Positions 54,073-63,769 of a DNA stretch of 64,000 nt are shown one piece after another. The stretch is from Macrostomum hystrix (lineage: Eukaryota > Platyhelminthes > Macrostomidae): contig CATNEN010000031.1 in the NCBI GenBank assembly GCA_950097015.1, positions 868,001-932,000 of the forward strand, in the 5' to 3' direction. The notes under the pieces were generated by a model, which did no database searches, was not told the DNA's origin, and saw only the letters and a list, made by a program, of their open reading frames with translations. Both the position numbers and the translations under genes were made by a program. Position 1 is the first letter of the stretch, and each line of letters opens with the position of its first letter.

Positions 54073-54311
54073 TAGGAGAAATTCTATAGAAGGAGATAGG
54101 AGATACTCTGGAATATTGGAGTGATTCTGAATAAAACCAGGGAGTGACTAGAGGAGCTTGAATTGAGCCAGAAAGATCAGGACTTGACTCATTGCGTTTG
54201 TGAAGACAAGGCACTCCGTTTAAAACTAAATTTCAGCCAATCACAGGAATCCAAGGAGCAGCTGCATAATTTCTGTCTAATAAGCAAATTGAATCAATCC
54301 TTAGCTGTGAC

Positions 54312-54596
54312 ATGGCGCCGCAAGTCAAGCCAGGCGATCGCCTGCCGGAAGTGAAGCTTTACAATGGCGCCCCAAACAATCCTGTGCGCATTGACGAACT
54401 CTGCGCGGGCAGGTCGGCTGTCATTGTCGGCGTGCCCGGCGCTTTCACGCCAACCTGTCACGGCAGCCATCTGCCCGGCTTTGTGGCCGACTTCGACAAG
54501 CTCAAAGCCAAGGGAATCGACCTGATCATCTGCTTCGCTGTCAACGATCCGTTTGTCATGGCCGCTTGGGCCGGCGTTCTGGGATCCGGTGATAAG
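54312..54596 (+). CDS. PRDX5: PRDX5 exon 1
   Basis: 95 codons from MAPQVKPGDRLPEV to LGSGDK, including the peroxidatic Cys. The donor is AAG|GTAAGC, phase 0. Confidence 0.95.
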
Positions 54597-55540
54597 GTAA
54601 GCCTGCTCGGCCTGACCTACTTGCCCTGCCCTGATCTACCTGCCCTGCCCCTGATCTACCTGCCCTGTCCTGATCTACCTGCCTGCCCTGATCTACCCGC
54701 CCTGCCTGCCCTGATCTACCTGCCCTGCCCTACCTGCCCTACCTGCCCTGATCTACCTGCCCTGCCCTGATATAACTGCCCTGCCCTACCTGCCCTACCT
54801 GCCCTGATCTACCTGCCCTGCCCTACCTGCCCTACCTGCCCTGATCTACCTGCCCTGCCCTGGTATAACTGCCCTGCCCTACCTACCCTACCTGCCCTGA
54901 TCTACCTGCCCTGCCCTACCTGCCCTGCCCTACCTGCCCTACCTGCCCTGATCTACCTGCCCTGCCCTGATATAACTGCCCTGCCCTACCTGCCCTACCT
55001 GCCCTGATCTACCTGCCCTGTCCTGATCTACCTGCCTGCCCTGATCTACCCGCCCTGCCTGCCCTGATCTACCCGCCCTGCCCTGATATAACTGCCCTGC
55101 CCTACCTGATATAACTGCCTTGGTCTGCCCTGCCCGATCCTGTCACTGTCACTGTACTTCAGGATTCACTCAGTCACTGTACTTCAGGATTCACTCAGTC
55201 ACTGTACTTCAGGATTCACTCAGTCACTGTACTTCAGGATTCACTCAGTCACTGTACTTCAGGATTCACTCAGTCACTGTACTTCAGGATTCTCACTGTC
55301 CTATGCATCAATATACATCACTAAAACCGGCCTGCTCAGGTGCTGATGCTGTCGGACAGTCGGGCTGAATTCACCAAAGCCCTGGGCATGGATATCGACC
55401 TGACCGATGTGCTTGGCACCATTCGCTGTCGCCGCTTCTCAATGCACGTTGTAGACAATGTGGTCAAGTCGGTGAACGCCGAGGAGAACAGCAGCGTGGT
55501 GGACGCATCGTCGTCCTGCCGACTGCTTACAAAAATTTGA
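54312..55540 (+). CDS. PRDX5: Peroxiredoxin-5 (atypical 2-Cys peroxiredoxin)
   Basis: Two exons (54312-54596, 55340-55540) give 161 residues, the length of mature PRDX5. Seen: the active-site block GVPGAFTPTCHGSHLPGF with peroxidatic Cys49 and its Pro42/Thr46, the ALKAKG-like LKAKGIDLI, VNDPFVMAAW, and the late (R)RFSM block with Arg127. Cys155 (SSSCRLL) sits where the resolving Cys of the family lies. Known: thiol peroxidase reducing hydrogen peroxide, alkyl hydroperoxides and peroxynitrite with thioredoxin. An in-frame stop at 54267 and no earlier Met rule out a mitochondrial presequence from this exon; the C terminus TKI is not a peroxisomal SKL-type signal, so a cytosolic form is inferred. 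A 6.66-kb array of TGACTCA sites ends just upstream. Confidence 0.95.
54603..55115. repeat. Irregular CTGCCCTAC/CTGATCTAC array in the PRDX5 intron
   Basis: Sub-units of about 10 bp (TACCTGCCC, TGATCTACC, TGATATAAC, TGCCCTGCCC) in variable order, starting about 20 bp after the donor. Larger blocks (about 60 bp) recur. A different 25-bp array follows at 55148-55290. Confidence 0.93.
55148..55290. repeat. 25-bp minisatellite in the PRDX5 intron
   Basis: Six near-identical copies of a 25-bp unit with CACTGTACTTCAGGATTCAC, ending about 50 bp before the acceptor. Confidence 0.95.
55340..55540 (+). CDS. PRDX5: PRDX5 exon 2
   Basis: The acceptor is CCTGCTCAG; 66 codons, VLMLSDSRAEFTKALGMDID through RRFSMHVVDNVVKSVNAEE to LLTKI and TGA. 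VLMLSD replaces the VRLLAD of human PRDX5. Confidence 0.94.
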   Translation: MLMLSDSRAEFTKALGMDIDLTDVLGTIRCRRFSMHVVDNVVKSVNAEENSSVVDASSSCRLLTKI

Positions 55541-56127
55541 GCCGTTGAATGCAGTCAGTTTTTTCGTTAAACTATTTTTGAGCTTGATTTACTCAAATTC
55601 TAAAACTCTTAATACACTACACATCTATTGATTATTCAGTAGTAAGTTCGAGGCATTGATTTAGTTTGACAAACGCCAAAAAATAGCACCAGTTTTATTT
55701 AATCCCTTCCCTTTTCTACAAGTACTAATTTTTACATTTCCAGATTTTTTTATCATACTGTTTTTGTGAGTAGTATGAATGGGACTCATATCTTTATATA
55801 CTTTGTATTCATAAAAGTATGTATATTCATTTCTAATAATTCTATAGGGACCATAACCCGCATGGCTACTAGAGTCCATAATGATATTTAGTTACCTATT
55901 TTTACCGTTCTATAGTTATGGCAATATAGTTTTCCTTTGTTATTAAGTATTTATAATCCGTAGAAAAATATACCCGCTGATTTTTAAACAAATGTTCTAA
56001 TTACTTTAATTCTTTGTTTGTCTTTGTGTTTCTTTTTTCTTTTGTTTTATCCTGGCCTAATGAGAATCCGGTCTTTATGATTTATTCTAATAAAAATATT
56101 CCAGTTGAAAGCGCCACTCGACTAGCG
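55541..56127. other. PRDX5 3' flank and ADAP 5' region
   Basis: AT-rich. An acceptor-like AATATTCCAG ends at 56103, 24 bp before the ADAP start codon, suggesting a 5' non-coding exon or a trans-splice site. No other gene. Confidence 0.5.
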
Positions 56128-56330
56128 ATGGCGTCAGCACCCTCAGCCAATCACGATCGATCCTCGGCCGGCCATTCTTCAACAGCCAATCAGGCTTTGG
56201 CGCCGATTCGGGCCCTGGCCAATAAGGGCGAAAATTCCAGATGCGCCGAGTGTGGCGCCAGGCCCACCACCGTGGTCGGCCTGGACACTGGCGGCACCTT
56301 CGCCTGCTCTGAGTGCGCCGCCGTTTATAG
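56128..56330 (+). CDS. ADAP: ADAP exon 1: N terminus and zinc finger
   Basis: MASAPSANHD to AAVY plus AG; the donor is ATAG|GTAAAT, phase 2. The ORF stays open upstream to 56014, but that part is AT-rich and lies before an acceptor-like site, so ATG 56128 is chosen. Confidence 0.85.
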
Positions 56331-58755
56331 GTAAATGCACTTTAGCACTGAAAATTTATCCCATCTCAATGATTTCTCCCATCACAACGAGTTATCCCAT
56401 TACAACCAACGATTTATCCCACCATAACCATTTATCCCATCACAATGATTTATCCCACCTCGACGATTTATCCCATCACAACAACTATCCCCACCACAAC
56501 GATTTATCCCATCACAACGAGTTGCGATTAATCCAAATGGAAGAACTAATCCGTAAATAAATATTCCCACCAGTAGAATACTGTATCCCATTATAATAAT
56601 CTATCCCAGAATCAAATCCTCACCTGTATCCCATCAGAATGAAATCTTCACCTGTGTCCCATCCAAATCAAACCCTCACCTGTATCCCATCAGAATGTAA
56701 TCCTCACCAGTATCCCATTAGAATCAAATCCTCACCTGTATCCCATCAGAATCAAATCCTCACCTGTTATCCCATCAGAATCAAATCCTCACCTGTATCC
56801 CATCAGAATGTAATCCTCACCAGTATCCCATCAGAATCAAATCCTCACCCGTATTCCATCAGAATCAAATCCTCACCTGTATCCCATCAGAATAAAATCC
56901 TCACCCGTATTCCATCAGAATCAAATCCTCTCACTGTATCCCATCCGAATGCAATCCTCACCAGTATCCCATCAGAATCAAATCCTCACCTGTATCCCAT
57001 CCGAATGTAATCCTCACCAGTATCCCATCAGAATCAAATCCTCACCCGTATCGCATTTAAACCGCATGAAATCCCATTGTCGCCACCCAGAAGCTTGGGA
57101 TTCCGCACGAAGTCGGTAGATCGGGACAGCTGGCATCCGTCGGAGCTGACCAGCCTGCTGGGCAATCTGGCCGTAGCCCAGGAGCTGGAGCGCAACCTGC
57201 CGGCATTCTATCGGCGGCCAAAGCCGAGCGCCATGGGCGAAGCCGAAGCCATCAGGCACCAGTTTGTGCTGGCCAAGTACAGGCGGCGAGAGTTCTGCGA
57301 CCCGGCCCTACAGGCCGCCTATCACAGGATGGGCGGCGGCGGCGGCTTCACTAAGGAGGGCCTGCTATTCAAACGGCTGAAAGACTCGGACAAATACCTG
57401 CCCAGACTGTTTGAGCTGTCTGAGAAGGACAACTATTTGAGGTATTTTGTGAAGGACGGCAGCGGAAGAGAGGTCAAAGCTACTATACCGATTGATCGGG
57501 TGAGACAATGTTTATTCTCTTGGGAAGAATGTGACAGCCTTTGTTAATCCCATTGGGAAGAATGTGAGCCATTGTTAATCCCATTGGGAAGAATGTGACA
57601 GCCATTGTTAATCCCATTGGGAAGAATGTGACAGCCATTGTTAACCCCATTGGGAAGAATGTGACAGCCATTGTTAATCCCATTGGGAAGAATGTGAGCC
57701 ATTGTTAATCCCATTGGGAAGAATGTGACAGCCATTGTTAACCCCATTGGGAAGAATGTGACAGCCATTGTTAATCCCATTGGGAAGAATGTGAGCCATT
57801 GTTAATCCCATTGGGAAGAATGTGACAGCCATTGTTACTCGTAATCCCATTGGGAAGAATGGGACAGCCATTGTTTATCCTATTTTGAAGAATGTGACAG
57901 CCTTTGTTTATCCCTTTGGGAAGAATGTGACAGCCATTGTTAATCCCATTGGGAAGAATGTGACAGCCATTGTTAATCCCATTGGGAAGAATGTGACAGC
58001 CATTGTTTATCCAATTGGGAAGAATGTGACAGCCATTGTTAATCCCATTGGGAAGAATGTTTATCCCTTTGTTTATCCCTTTAGGAAGAATGTGACAGCC
58101 TTTGTTTATTCCTTAATGATGAAAGTCACAGCCATTGTTTTCCTTCCCCTCGTTGCCTCCCCAGCTGAATGCCACAATGCTAGGCATGGTGGTTGAGGGC
58201 AGCCACTCCAACCTGATGCAGATCCTGTACCCGGATCAAGGCCGGACTCGAAGCCTGTACGTGTATCATGAATACGAGCAGGAGATTATCAGCTGGTACA
58301 ATGCTATTCGCGGCTGCAAGTACTATCGCTATCGGGTGTCCCTACTATCGCCTGAGGAGCTGCTAAGGCTGCCTTTGACCTACGATTTCGCCGTCTGCGG
58401 TTGGCTATCCAAGACTGGGCCGAATCAGACCGAAGCCTGGCAGCGGCGCTGGTGCTTCCTGCTGCGCAGATCTTTGTTCTACTGTTCCGGCTTTATGGAG
58501 CCCAGGCCGCGCGGCGAAATCTGGCTTGGCCAAAGGCCCGGCTACAGCGTACAGCTGGGGCCGCCCAGCGGCTTTCGTAAGAAGATTAAACAGGCCGGCC
58601 AGTACCTGTTCACCCTGCGCACTCCGGACAGGGACTATGTGTTCGCCGCTGAAACTGCCGGCTCCTGCCAGCACTGGATTATAGCTGTTGAAGCTCTTCT
58701 GGATACTCAGCCGACTCCCCAGGACTGCCTGTACTCCATGACCCGTACCGCCTAA
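56128..58755 (+). CDS. ADAP: ADAP (ArfGAP with dual PH domains; centaurin-alpha)
   Basis: Three exons (56128-56330, 57091-57499, 58165-58755) give 400 residues; human ADAP1 has 374. Seen: an N-terminal extension of about 35 residues, an ArfGAP zinc finger C39-x2-C42-x17-C60-x2-C63 followed by the presumed arginine finger R68 (AAVYR), then LERNLPAFYRRPKPS and FVLAKYRRREF typical of the ADAP ArfGAP end. PH1 spans about 155-258 (KEGLLFKRLKDSDKYLPRLF ... LYVYHEYEQEIISWYNAIRG). PH2 spans about 280-385 (GWLSKTGPNQTEAWQRRWCF ... DYVFAAETAGSCQHWIIAVE). Known: ADAPs bind PI(3,4,5)P3/IP4 through the PH domains and act on Arf6 at the plasma membrane. Odd: the zinc finger has one extra residue and lacks the usual Trp after CxxC, so GAP activity is uncertain. 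Confidence 0.92.
56360..57065. repeat. Two minisatellites in ADAP intron 1
   Basis: From 56360 to 56530 an irregular array of TTTATCCCATCACAACGA-like units (about 19 bp) begins some 30 bp after the donor. From about 56600 to 57065 a 28-bp unit, ATCAAATCCTCACCTGTATC then CCATCAGA, repeats about 16 times and ends 25 bp before the acceptor. Both contain ATCCCATCA, so they may share an origin. Confidence 0.93.
57091..57499 (+). CDS. ADAP: ADAP exon 2: rest of the ArfGAP domain and start of PH1
   Basis: The acceptor is GCCACCCAG; completes Arg68 and reads SLGFRTKSVDRDSW to ATIPIDR. The donor is CGG|GTGAGA, phase 0; the corresponding human sequence is IEH-LNAT. Confidence 0.92.
57500..58125. repeat. 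31/33-bp minisatellite starting at the ADAP intron 2 donor
   Basis: About 19 copies of a unit with CCATTGTTAATCCCATTGGG then AAGAATGTGA(CAG). The first 31 intron bases (GTGAGACAATGTTTATTCTC then TTGGGAAGAAT) align over the whole length of the 31-bp variant, so the real splice donor is the first, diverged copy of the array. Confidence 0.93.
58165..58755 (+). CDS. ADAP: ADAP exon 3: end of PH1, and PH2
   Basis: The acceptor is GCCTCCCCAG; LNATMLGMVVEG matches LNATFQPAKIG of human ADAP1. It runs to TAA 58753-58755. The stop codon is also the first TAA of the adjoining 31-bp array. Confidence 0.94.
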   Translation: MNATMLGMVVEGSHSNLMQILYPDQGRTRSLYVYHEYEQEIISWYNAIRGCKYYRYRVSLLSPEELLRLPLTYDFAVCGWLSKTGPNQTEAWQRRWCFLLRRSLFYCSGFMEPRPRGEIWLGQRPGYSVQLGPPSGFRKKIKQAGQYLFTLRTPDRDYVFAAETAGSCQHWIIAVEALLDTQPTPQDCLYSMTRTA

Positions 58756-59030
58756 CTGCAGTCTGTACACTGAGGAACTGGGATAACTGCAGTCTGTACA
58801 CTGAGGAACTGGGATAACTGCAGTCTGTACACTGAGGAGCTGGGATAACTGCAGTCTGTACACTGAGGAACTGGGATAACTGCAGTCTGTACACTGAGGA
58901 ACTGGGATAACTGCAGTCTGTACACTGAGGAACTGGGATGACTGCAGTCTGTACACTGAGGAACTGGGATAACTGCAGTCTGTACACTGTGGAACTGGGA
59001 TAACTGCAGTCTGTACACTGAGGAACTGCT
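58753..59030. repeat. 31-bp minisatellite starting at the ADAP stop codon
   Basis: About nine copies of a unit TAACTGCAGTCTGTACACTG then AGGAACTGGGA. The first TAA is the ADAP stop. It forms the start of the 3' UTR. AATAAA at 59223-59228 is a plausible polyadenylation signal. Confidence 0.95.
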
Positions 59031-60270
59031 AGGAATGTGGGATAACTTCCCTTTTCACTGTTCAAAACATTTTTAACACGCTACTTACAGTAGTGTACAG
59101 TAGTGAATCATTTTCGCAAAAAAATTTTCAGCCTTGCAATAAGGCCTGCCCGCTTTTCACAGGTTTTCTCTAATCCGTCGCTCAAATCATTCAGTTTATT
59201 GTTTTCCAAAGATTGATTTGCCAATAAATAATAGACATATCTAATCGTTGCTTCTGCTGCTGCTGTTGCTAATCAGAACGCTTGTTATCATTTATTAAAC
59301 AATGAGCACTTACCCTAGTCTGGGAACTTTGAGTTCTACCTAGCCCTATTAGCTGTTGTGTTATGCTCTAGAAATGCTTGTGCCATATTAGCGTTCTTGA
59401 TGTTATATCCATAAAGTGCAATATTTACTTTTCAATATCCCAAAGTTCTCAATGTTGCTAAGCAGACAGTTCTAACAAATTCGGCGCGAATTTAAATGTA
59501 TTCAGATTCCGCGAAACAAGTTACGGACAAAAACGATTTTTTATTCTAGTTTTTTTAAAACAGATAGTGATCTCGTCGTTCTTCTACCTGCTAATTATCG
59601 ATGCTCAATTTTGAGTCTGTCAAGAGATTTCTACAGAAATTTATAGATATATATTTGTTTGCGCTATTTACAGCTTGCGGATATAGTTATAAAAATGAAT
59701 ATTTTCTTACTTTGCTTTTTCTCAAAGATGCAATTTAATCCAGATGCTCAGATAAGTTATTCTACAGTATTATTTAGTTTATCCTTGAACTACATATCAG
59801 CATATTTATTTTTTTAAATCATGTACGACGCATACTATTCAACTCTCAGATGTCAGTAGTTTACATGAGTATGTATATATGGGCTAGAAATTCCCAAAAA
59901 TCACTTTTTTTCCTAGCCGACAACAATGGAACTAAAATCTGCAATAAACTAATTTTTGCTTCAGGGATAATCTCACTAATAAAAAATGATCATTTTTGTA
60001 AGGCCATATGCAATCTTTGTTTAGCCAGTATTAGTAGCATTTCGGTATGGCTTTTTGCGAATCACAGAATTCACTTCTCGCTGCTGTTTTTATAGAAACA
60101 TTTTTTTGTACTTTTTGTAATTGTAATTGTAATTGTCATCTATATATAATAAACATGGCCCCCCTTTTCAGAACTGCGAATCAGAAATAGCATGAAGCTG
60201 ATTCAACTGATATTGATAAAGCCTTTTATAAACCTGTCTAGCTTTATTTTTGAAGAATATTATGCGACTG
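59031..60270. other. AT-rich spacer between ADAP and ABHD11
   Basis: No gene is supported; the ORF at 59850-60095 is AT-driven and featureless. Confidence 0.55.
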
Positions 60271-60274
60271 ATAC

Positions 60275-61052
60275 TCAATACTCACTCATTCACACCCTAC
60301 TCACTCATTCACACCCTACTCACTCATTCACACCCTACTCACTCATTCACACCCTACTCACTCATTCACACCCTACTCACTCATTCACACCCTACTCACT
60401 CATTCACACCCTACTTACTCATTCACACCCTACTCACTCATTCACACCCTACTCACTCATTCACACCCTACTCACTCATTCACACCCTACTCACTCATTC
60501 ACACCCTACTTACTCATTCACACCCTACTCACTCATTCACACCCCTACTCACTCATTCACACCCCTACTCACTCATTCACACCCTACTTACTCATTCACA
60601 CCCCTACTCACTTATTCACACCCCTACTCACTCATTCACACCCCTACTCACTCATTCACACCCCTACTCACTCATTCACACCCCTACTCACTCATTCACA
60701 CCCCTACTCACTCATTCACACCCCTACTCACTCATTCACACCCCTACTCACTCATTCCCCCTACTCACTCATTCACACCCCTACTCACTCATTCACACCC
60801 CTACTCACTCATTCACACCCCTACTCACTCATTCACACCCCTACTCACTCATTCACACTCTCAGTATTTCACGCCCTCAATAGACTACCTGAGGCGTGGC
60901 CCTCACATTCACAGCTTTACTCATGCATTCACAGCTCTACTCATTTATTCACAGCTCTACTCACGAATTCACAGCTGTACTCACGCATTCACGGCTCTAT
61001 TCACGCATTCACGGCTCTACTTACGCATTCACAGCTCTACTCACGCATTCAC
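60275..61052. repeat. 19/20-bp minisatellite (CTCACTCATTCACACCC)
   Basis: About 30 copies. The first half uses a 19-bp unit (CACCCTACTCACTCATT-type), the second a 20-bp unit with one more C (CACCCCTACTCA). From 60905 a diverged 20-bp relative (CACAGCTCTACTCACGCATT) continues for about seven copies. Confidence 0.95.
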
Positions 61053-61289
61053 GGCTCTACTTCCAATGCTTATATTCTTGATTTAAAAGTTTAGCAACCG
61101 TATTTTTCATCGAGAGCAGGAAAAACTGACTTAAAATTGGCATTTTCAGTAATACTTACAGTAATCCTGTTTTAAATGCCGCTACCCTCTTCAGCTAGTC
61201 TTGCTTGGTCTCATCCCACCTAAACCGCTTGGCTTTTAATGAGCTCTTCGCTGGCACAATTTCAGCAGGATTAGGAAACAACTTTCATC

Positions 61290-61294
61290 ATGAG
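61290..61294 (+). CDS. ABHD11: ABHD11 proposed start exon (ATG AG)
   Basis: TCATCATGAG|GTTAGT: ATG plus two bases before a donor. Joined to the C at 61970 it gives Met-Ser-Val-Gln-Leu in the correct frame. It is the only in-phase start I found upstream. Inference; a longer upstream exon carrying a targeting sequence is possible. Confidence 0.4.
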
Positions 61295-63760
61295 GTTAGT
61301 TAACGATAATGGAAAGTTAAGCGCAGTTTTTGTTACTTTTTAAAAAATTGTTGAATTATTGGCCTCACCCTTTCCTCACCCTCCACATTATTTGACCTCA
61401 CCCTCCCTCTCATTGGCCCCACCCTTCCCTCACCCTCAACTTCATTGGCCTCACCCGCCTTCACCCTCCCCTCATTGGCCTCACCCACCTCGTTGGCCTC
61501 ACCCATCCCCTCATTGGCCTCACCCACCTCCTCATTGGCCTCACCCACCTCGTTGGCCTCACCCATCCCCTCATTGGCCTCAACCGCATTCACCCTCCCC
61601 TCATTGGCCTCACCCACCTCTTCATTGGCCTCACCCACCTCTTCATTGGCCTCACCCACCTCGTTAGCCTCACCCATCCCCTCATTGGCCTCACCCACCT
61701 CCTCATTGGCCTCACCCTTCCCTTATTGGCCTCACCCGCCTCCTCATTGGCCTCACCCACCTCCTCATTGGCCTCACCCACCTCCTCATTGGCCTCACCC
61801 ACCTTCTCATTGGCCTCACCCACCTCCTCATTGGCCACACCCACCTTCTCATTGGCCTCACCCTTCCCTCATTGGCCTCACCCACCTCCTCATTGGCCTC
61901 ACCCTTCCCTTATTGGCCTCACCCACCTCCTCATTGGCCTCACCCACCTCCTCATTGGCCTCACCCCAGCGTGCAGCTGGCCCATTCAGTCGTTACTAAT
62001 CCCCGCCTGGCCACGGGTTCGCCACCGCTGCTAATTCTGCACGGCCTGTTCGGCATGGCCCGCAACTGGCGATCCATAGCCAAGACCCTGGCCAGGCAGC
62101 ACTCGCCCATTGTGTGCGCCGATCTGAGAAATCACGGCGACAGTCCGCATCACAGCGACATGAGCATGTCAGCCATGGCCGACGATGTTAAACTGCTCAT
62201 TGAGAGCAAACTGGATGGCCGGCCAGTGCATCTCATGGGCCACAGTCTTGGCGGTAAGGTGGCCATGATAACGGCCCTTCAGCATGTGAGTATGGCTGCT
62301 TGATCTTCATTTCGAATCACTATCACGAATCTCATTGAGATTATCCAGGTAGATCTTGGCCAATCTCATTGAGATTATCCAGGTAGATCTTGGCAAATCT
62401 CATTGAGATTATCCAGCTAGATCTTGACGAATCTCATTGAGATTATCCAGGTGGATGTTGGCGAATCTTAATGAGATTTTCTAGGCTAGATGTATCTCAT
62501 TGAGATTATCCATGTAAATGTAGGCGAATCTCATTGAGATTATCCAACTAGATATTGACGAATCTCATAGAGATTATCCAGGTGGATCTTGGCAATTCTC
62601 ATTGAGATTTTCATACCGCTTTTCGACCCAACCTCGAACGCCCAGTCGCACCTGGTTCATTCACTCATCGCCGTGGACGTGTCGCCGCAGCCCAGCGGTT
62701 CGCCCCCGGGCTGGTTCAGGCGCATCATGGAGCTGCTGCTCAGCCTGGACCTCAGCAGGCCGCCGGCCTCATCTCTGGCTGCCACTAAGAAGGCCTACTC
62801 ACAGTTTCTGAGCGCTGAGGTGCCGGTGAGTCTGCTGGCCTCTATTTGTATTCTGCGAACTGCTGGTTCCGCTGTTGGCTGGTTTCACTCGCTCATCAGT
62901 GATGAAACTGATGAGACTGGGAGAGATTAGACATTGGAGAAATTAGACATGGGATAGATTAGACATGGGAGAGATTAGACATGGGAGAGATAAGACATGG
63001 GTGAGATTAGACATGGGAGAGATTAGACATGGGTGAGATTAGACATGGGAGAGATTAGACATGGGTGAGATTAGACATGGGTGAGATTAGACATGGGTGA
63101 GATTAGACATGGGTGAGATTAGACATGGGTGAGATTAGACATTGGAGAGATTAGACATGGGAGAGATTAGACATGGGAGAGATTGGACATGGGTGAGTTT
63201 GACATTAGAGAGATAAGAAATGGGACAGGTTAGACACGGGAGAGATAAAAACATGTATTAATAACAGGAAAGATTAGAAATAAGAGAGATTAAGCAATCA
63301 AATTTAAAATATAAATTAGATGAGACAGTGAAGATATTTGCCAGCGGAGAGATTAGACATGGAAGATATTAGATATAGTGTATGAATGATTAGACAGGAG
63401 ATATGTGATAGGAGAATCAAGACTCGGGAATGATGAATGTTAAGCTCTACAGATATATTGTCTACATGTTTACCGCAAAAAGCTCTACTCGCTACTGCCC
63501 AGTAGTTAAACTTGACCAGAACAATTTCAACTAGCAGTTCTAAATCTCTTGCCTGTTGATAAGGAGAAACCCATTCGCGAATTTCTGCTCACCAATCTGA
63601 CTGAGGAGCCGGACAGGCCGGGCAAATTCAGATGGCGCATCAACCTGCCAGCCCTGCTAACCCACATTGACGAGATGGTTAATTGCGAACTGAACAGCTG
63701 CAGCCTGACCTACAGCGGGCCCACCATCTTTATTGGCGGATCTAAGTCTCCCTACATCAA
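61290..63760 (+). CDS. ABHD11: ABHD11-type alpha/beta hydrolase (3' end outside window)
   Basis: Exons 61970-62285, 62646-62825 and 63564-63760, with a proposed two-codon start exon at 61290-61294, give 232 complete residues before the window ends. Seen: LLILHGLFGMARNWRSIAK (oxyanion HG), ADLRNHGDSPHHSDMS, the nucleophile elbow GHSLGG (Ser94), HLVHSLIAVDVSP, REFLLTNL and FRWRINLPALLTHID, all matching ABHD11. Known: a Ser-Asp-His hydrolase of the mitochondrial matrix in vertebrates, linked to protection of the 2-oxoglutarate dehydrogenase complex. The catalytic His and the last strands lie beyond the window; GTGAGG at 63761 is read as a donor, since an apparent AAG TGA stop there would remove the triad. 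The proposed N terminus is short, with no clear mitochondrial presequence. Confidence 0.9.
61360..61966. repeat. 21-bp minisatellite in ABHD11 intron 1, ending at the acceptor
   Basis: About 28 copies of a unit, GGCCTCACCCACCTCCTCAT plus T, with variants (CACCCATCCC, CCCTTCCC). The last copy runs GGCCTCACC into CCAG, so the array supplies the polypyrimidine tract of the 3' splice site. Confidence 0.96.
61970..62285 (+). CDS. ABHD11: ABHD11 exon with nucleophile elbow
   Basis: The acceptor is CTCACCCCAG, directly after the 21-bp array. The exon starts with the third base of a codon, then VQLAHSVVTNPRL to MITALQH. The donor is CAT|GTGAGT, phase 0. Confidence 0.92.
62322..62615. repeat. 33-bp minisatellite in ABHD11 intron 2
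   Basis: About nine degenerate copies built on AATCTCATTGAGATTATCCA and AGATCTTGGC. AATCTCATTGAGATT is itself an imperfect palindrome. It begins about 35 bp after the donor and ends 30 bp before the acceptor. Confidence 0.93.
62646..62825 (+). CDS. ABHD11: ABHD11 middle exon
   Basis: The acceptor is CGAACGCCCAG; SHLVHSLIAVDVSPQPSG to LSAEVP, 60 codons. The donor is CCG|GTGAGT, phase 0. Confidence 0.9.
62905..63240. repeat. 16-bp minisatellite in ABHD11 intron 3
   Basis: About 19 copies of GAGATTAGACATGGGT and variants (GGGA, TTGGA), fading into degenerate copies up to 63420. Confidence 0.94.
63564..63760 (+). CDS. ABHD11: ABHD11 exon with REFLLTNL block
   Basis: The acceptor chosen is TTGCCTGTTGATAAG, the only nearby AG that keeps phase 0; it gives EVP-EKPIREFLLTNL. 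It ends SKSPYI plus AA before GTGAGG. The acceptor choice is the least certain splice site in this gene. Confidence 0.8.
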
Positions 63761-63769
63761 GTGAGGGAA

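Noticed and set aside
63759-63764. AAG TGA as the true end of ABHD11
   Set aside because: It would remove the catalytic His region present in the whole family; the same bases form a good donor (AA|GTGAGG), so an intron is more likely.
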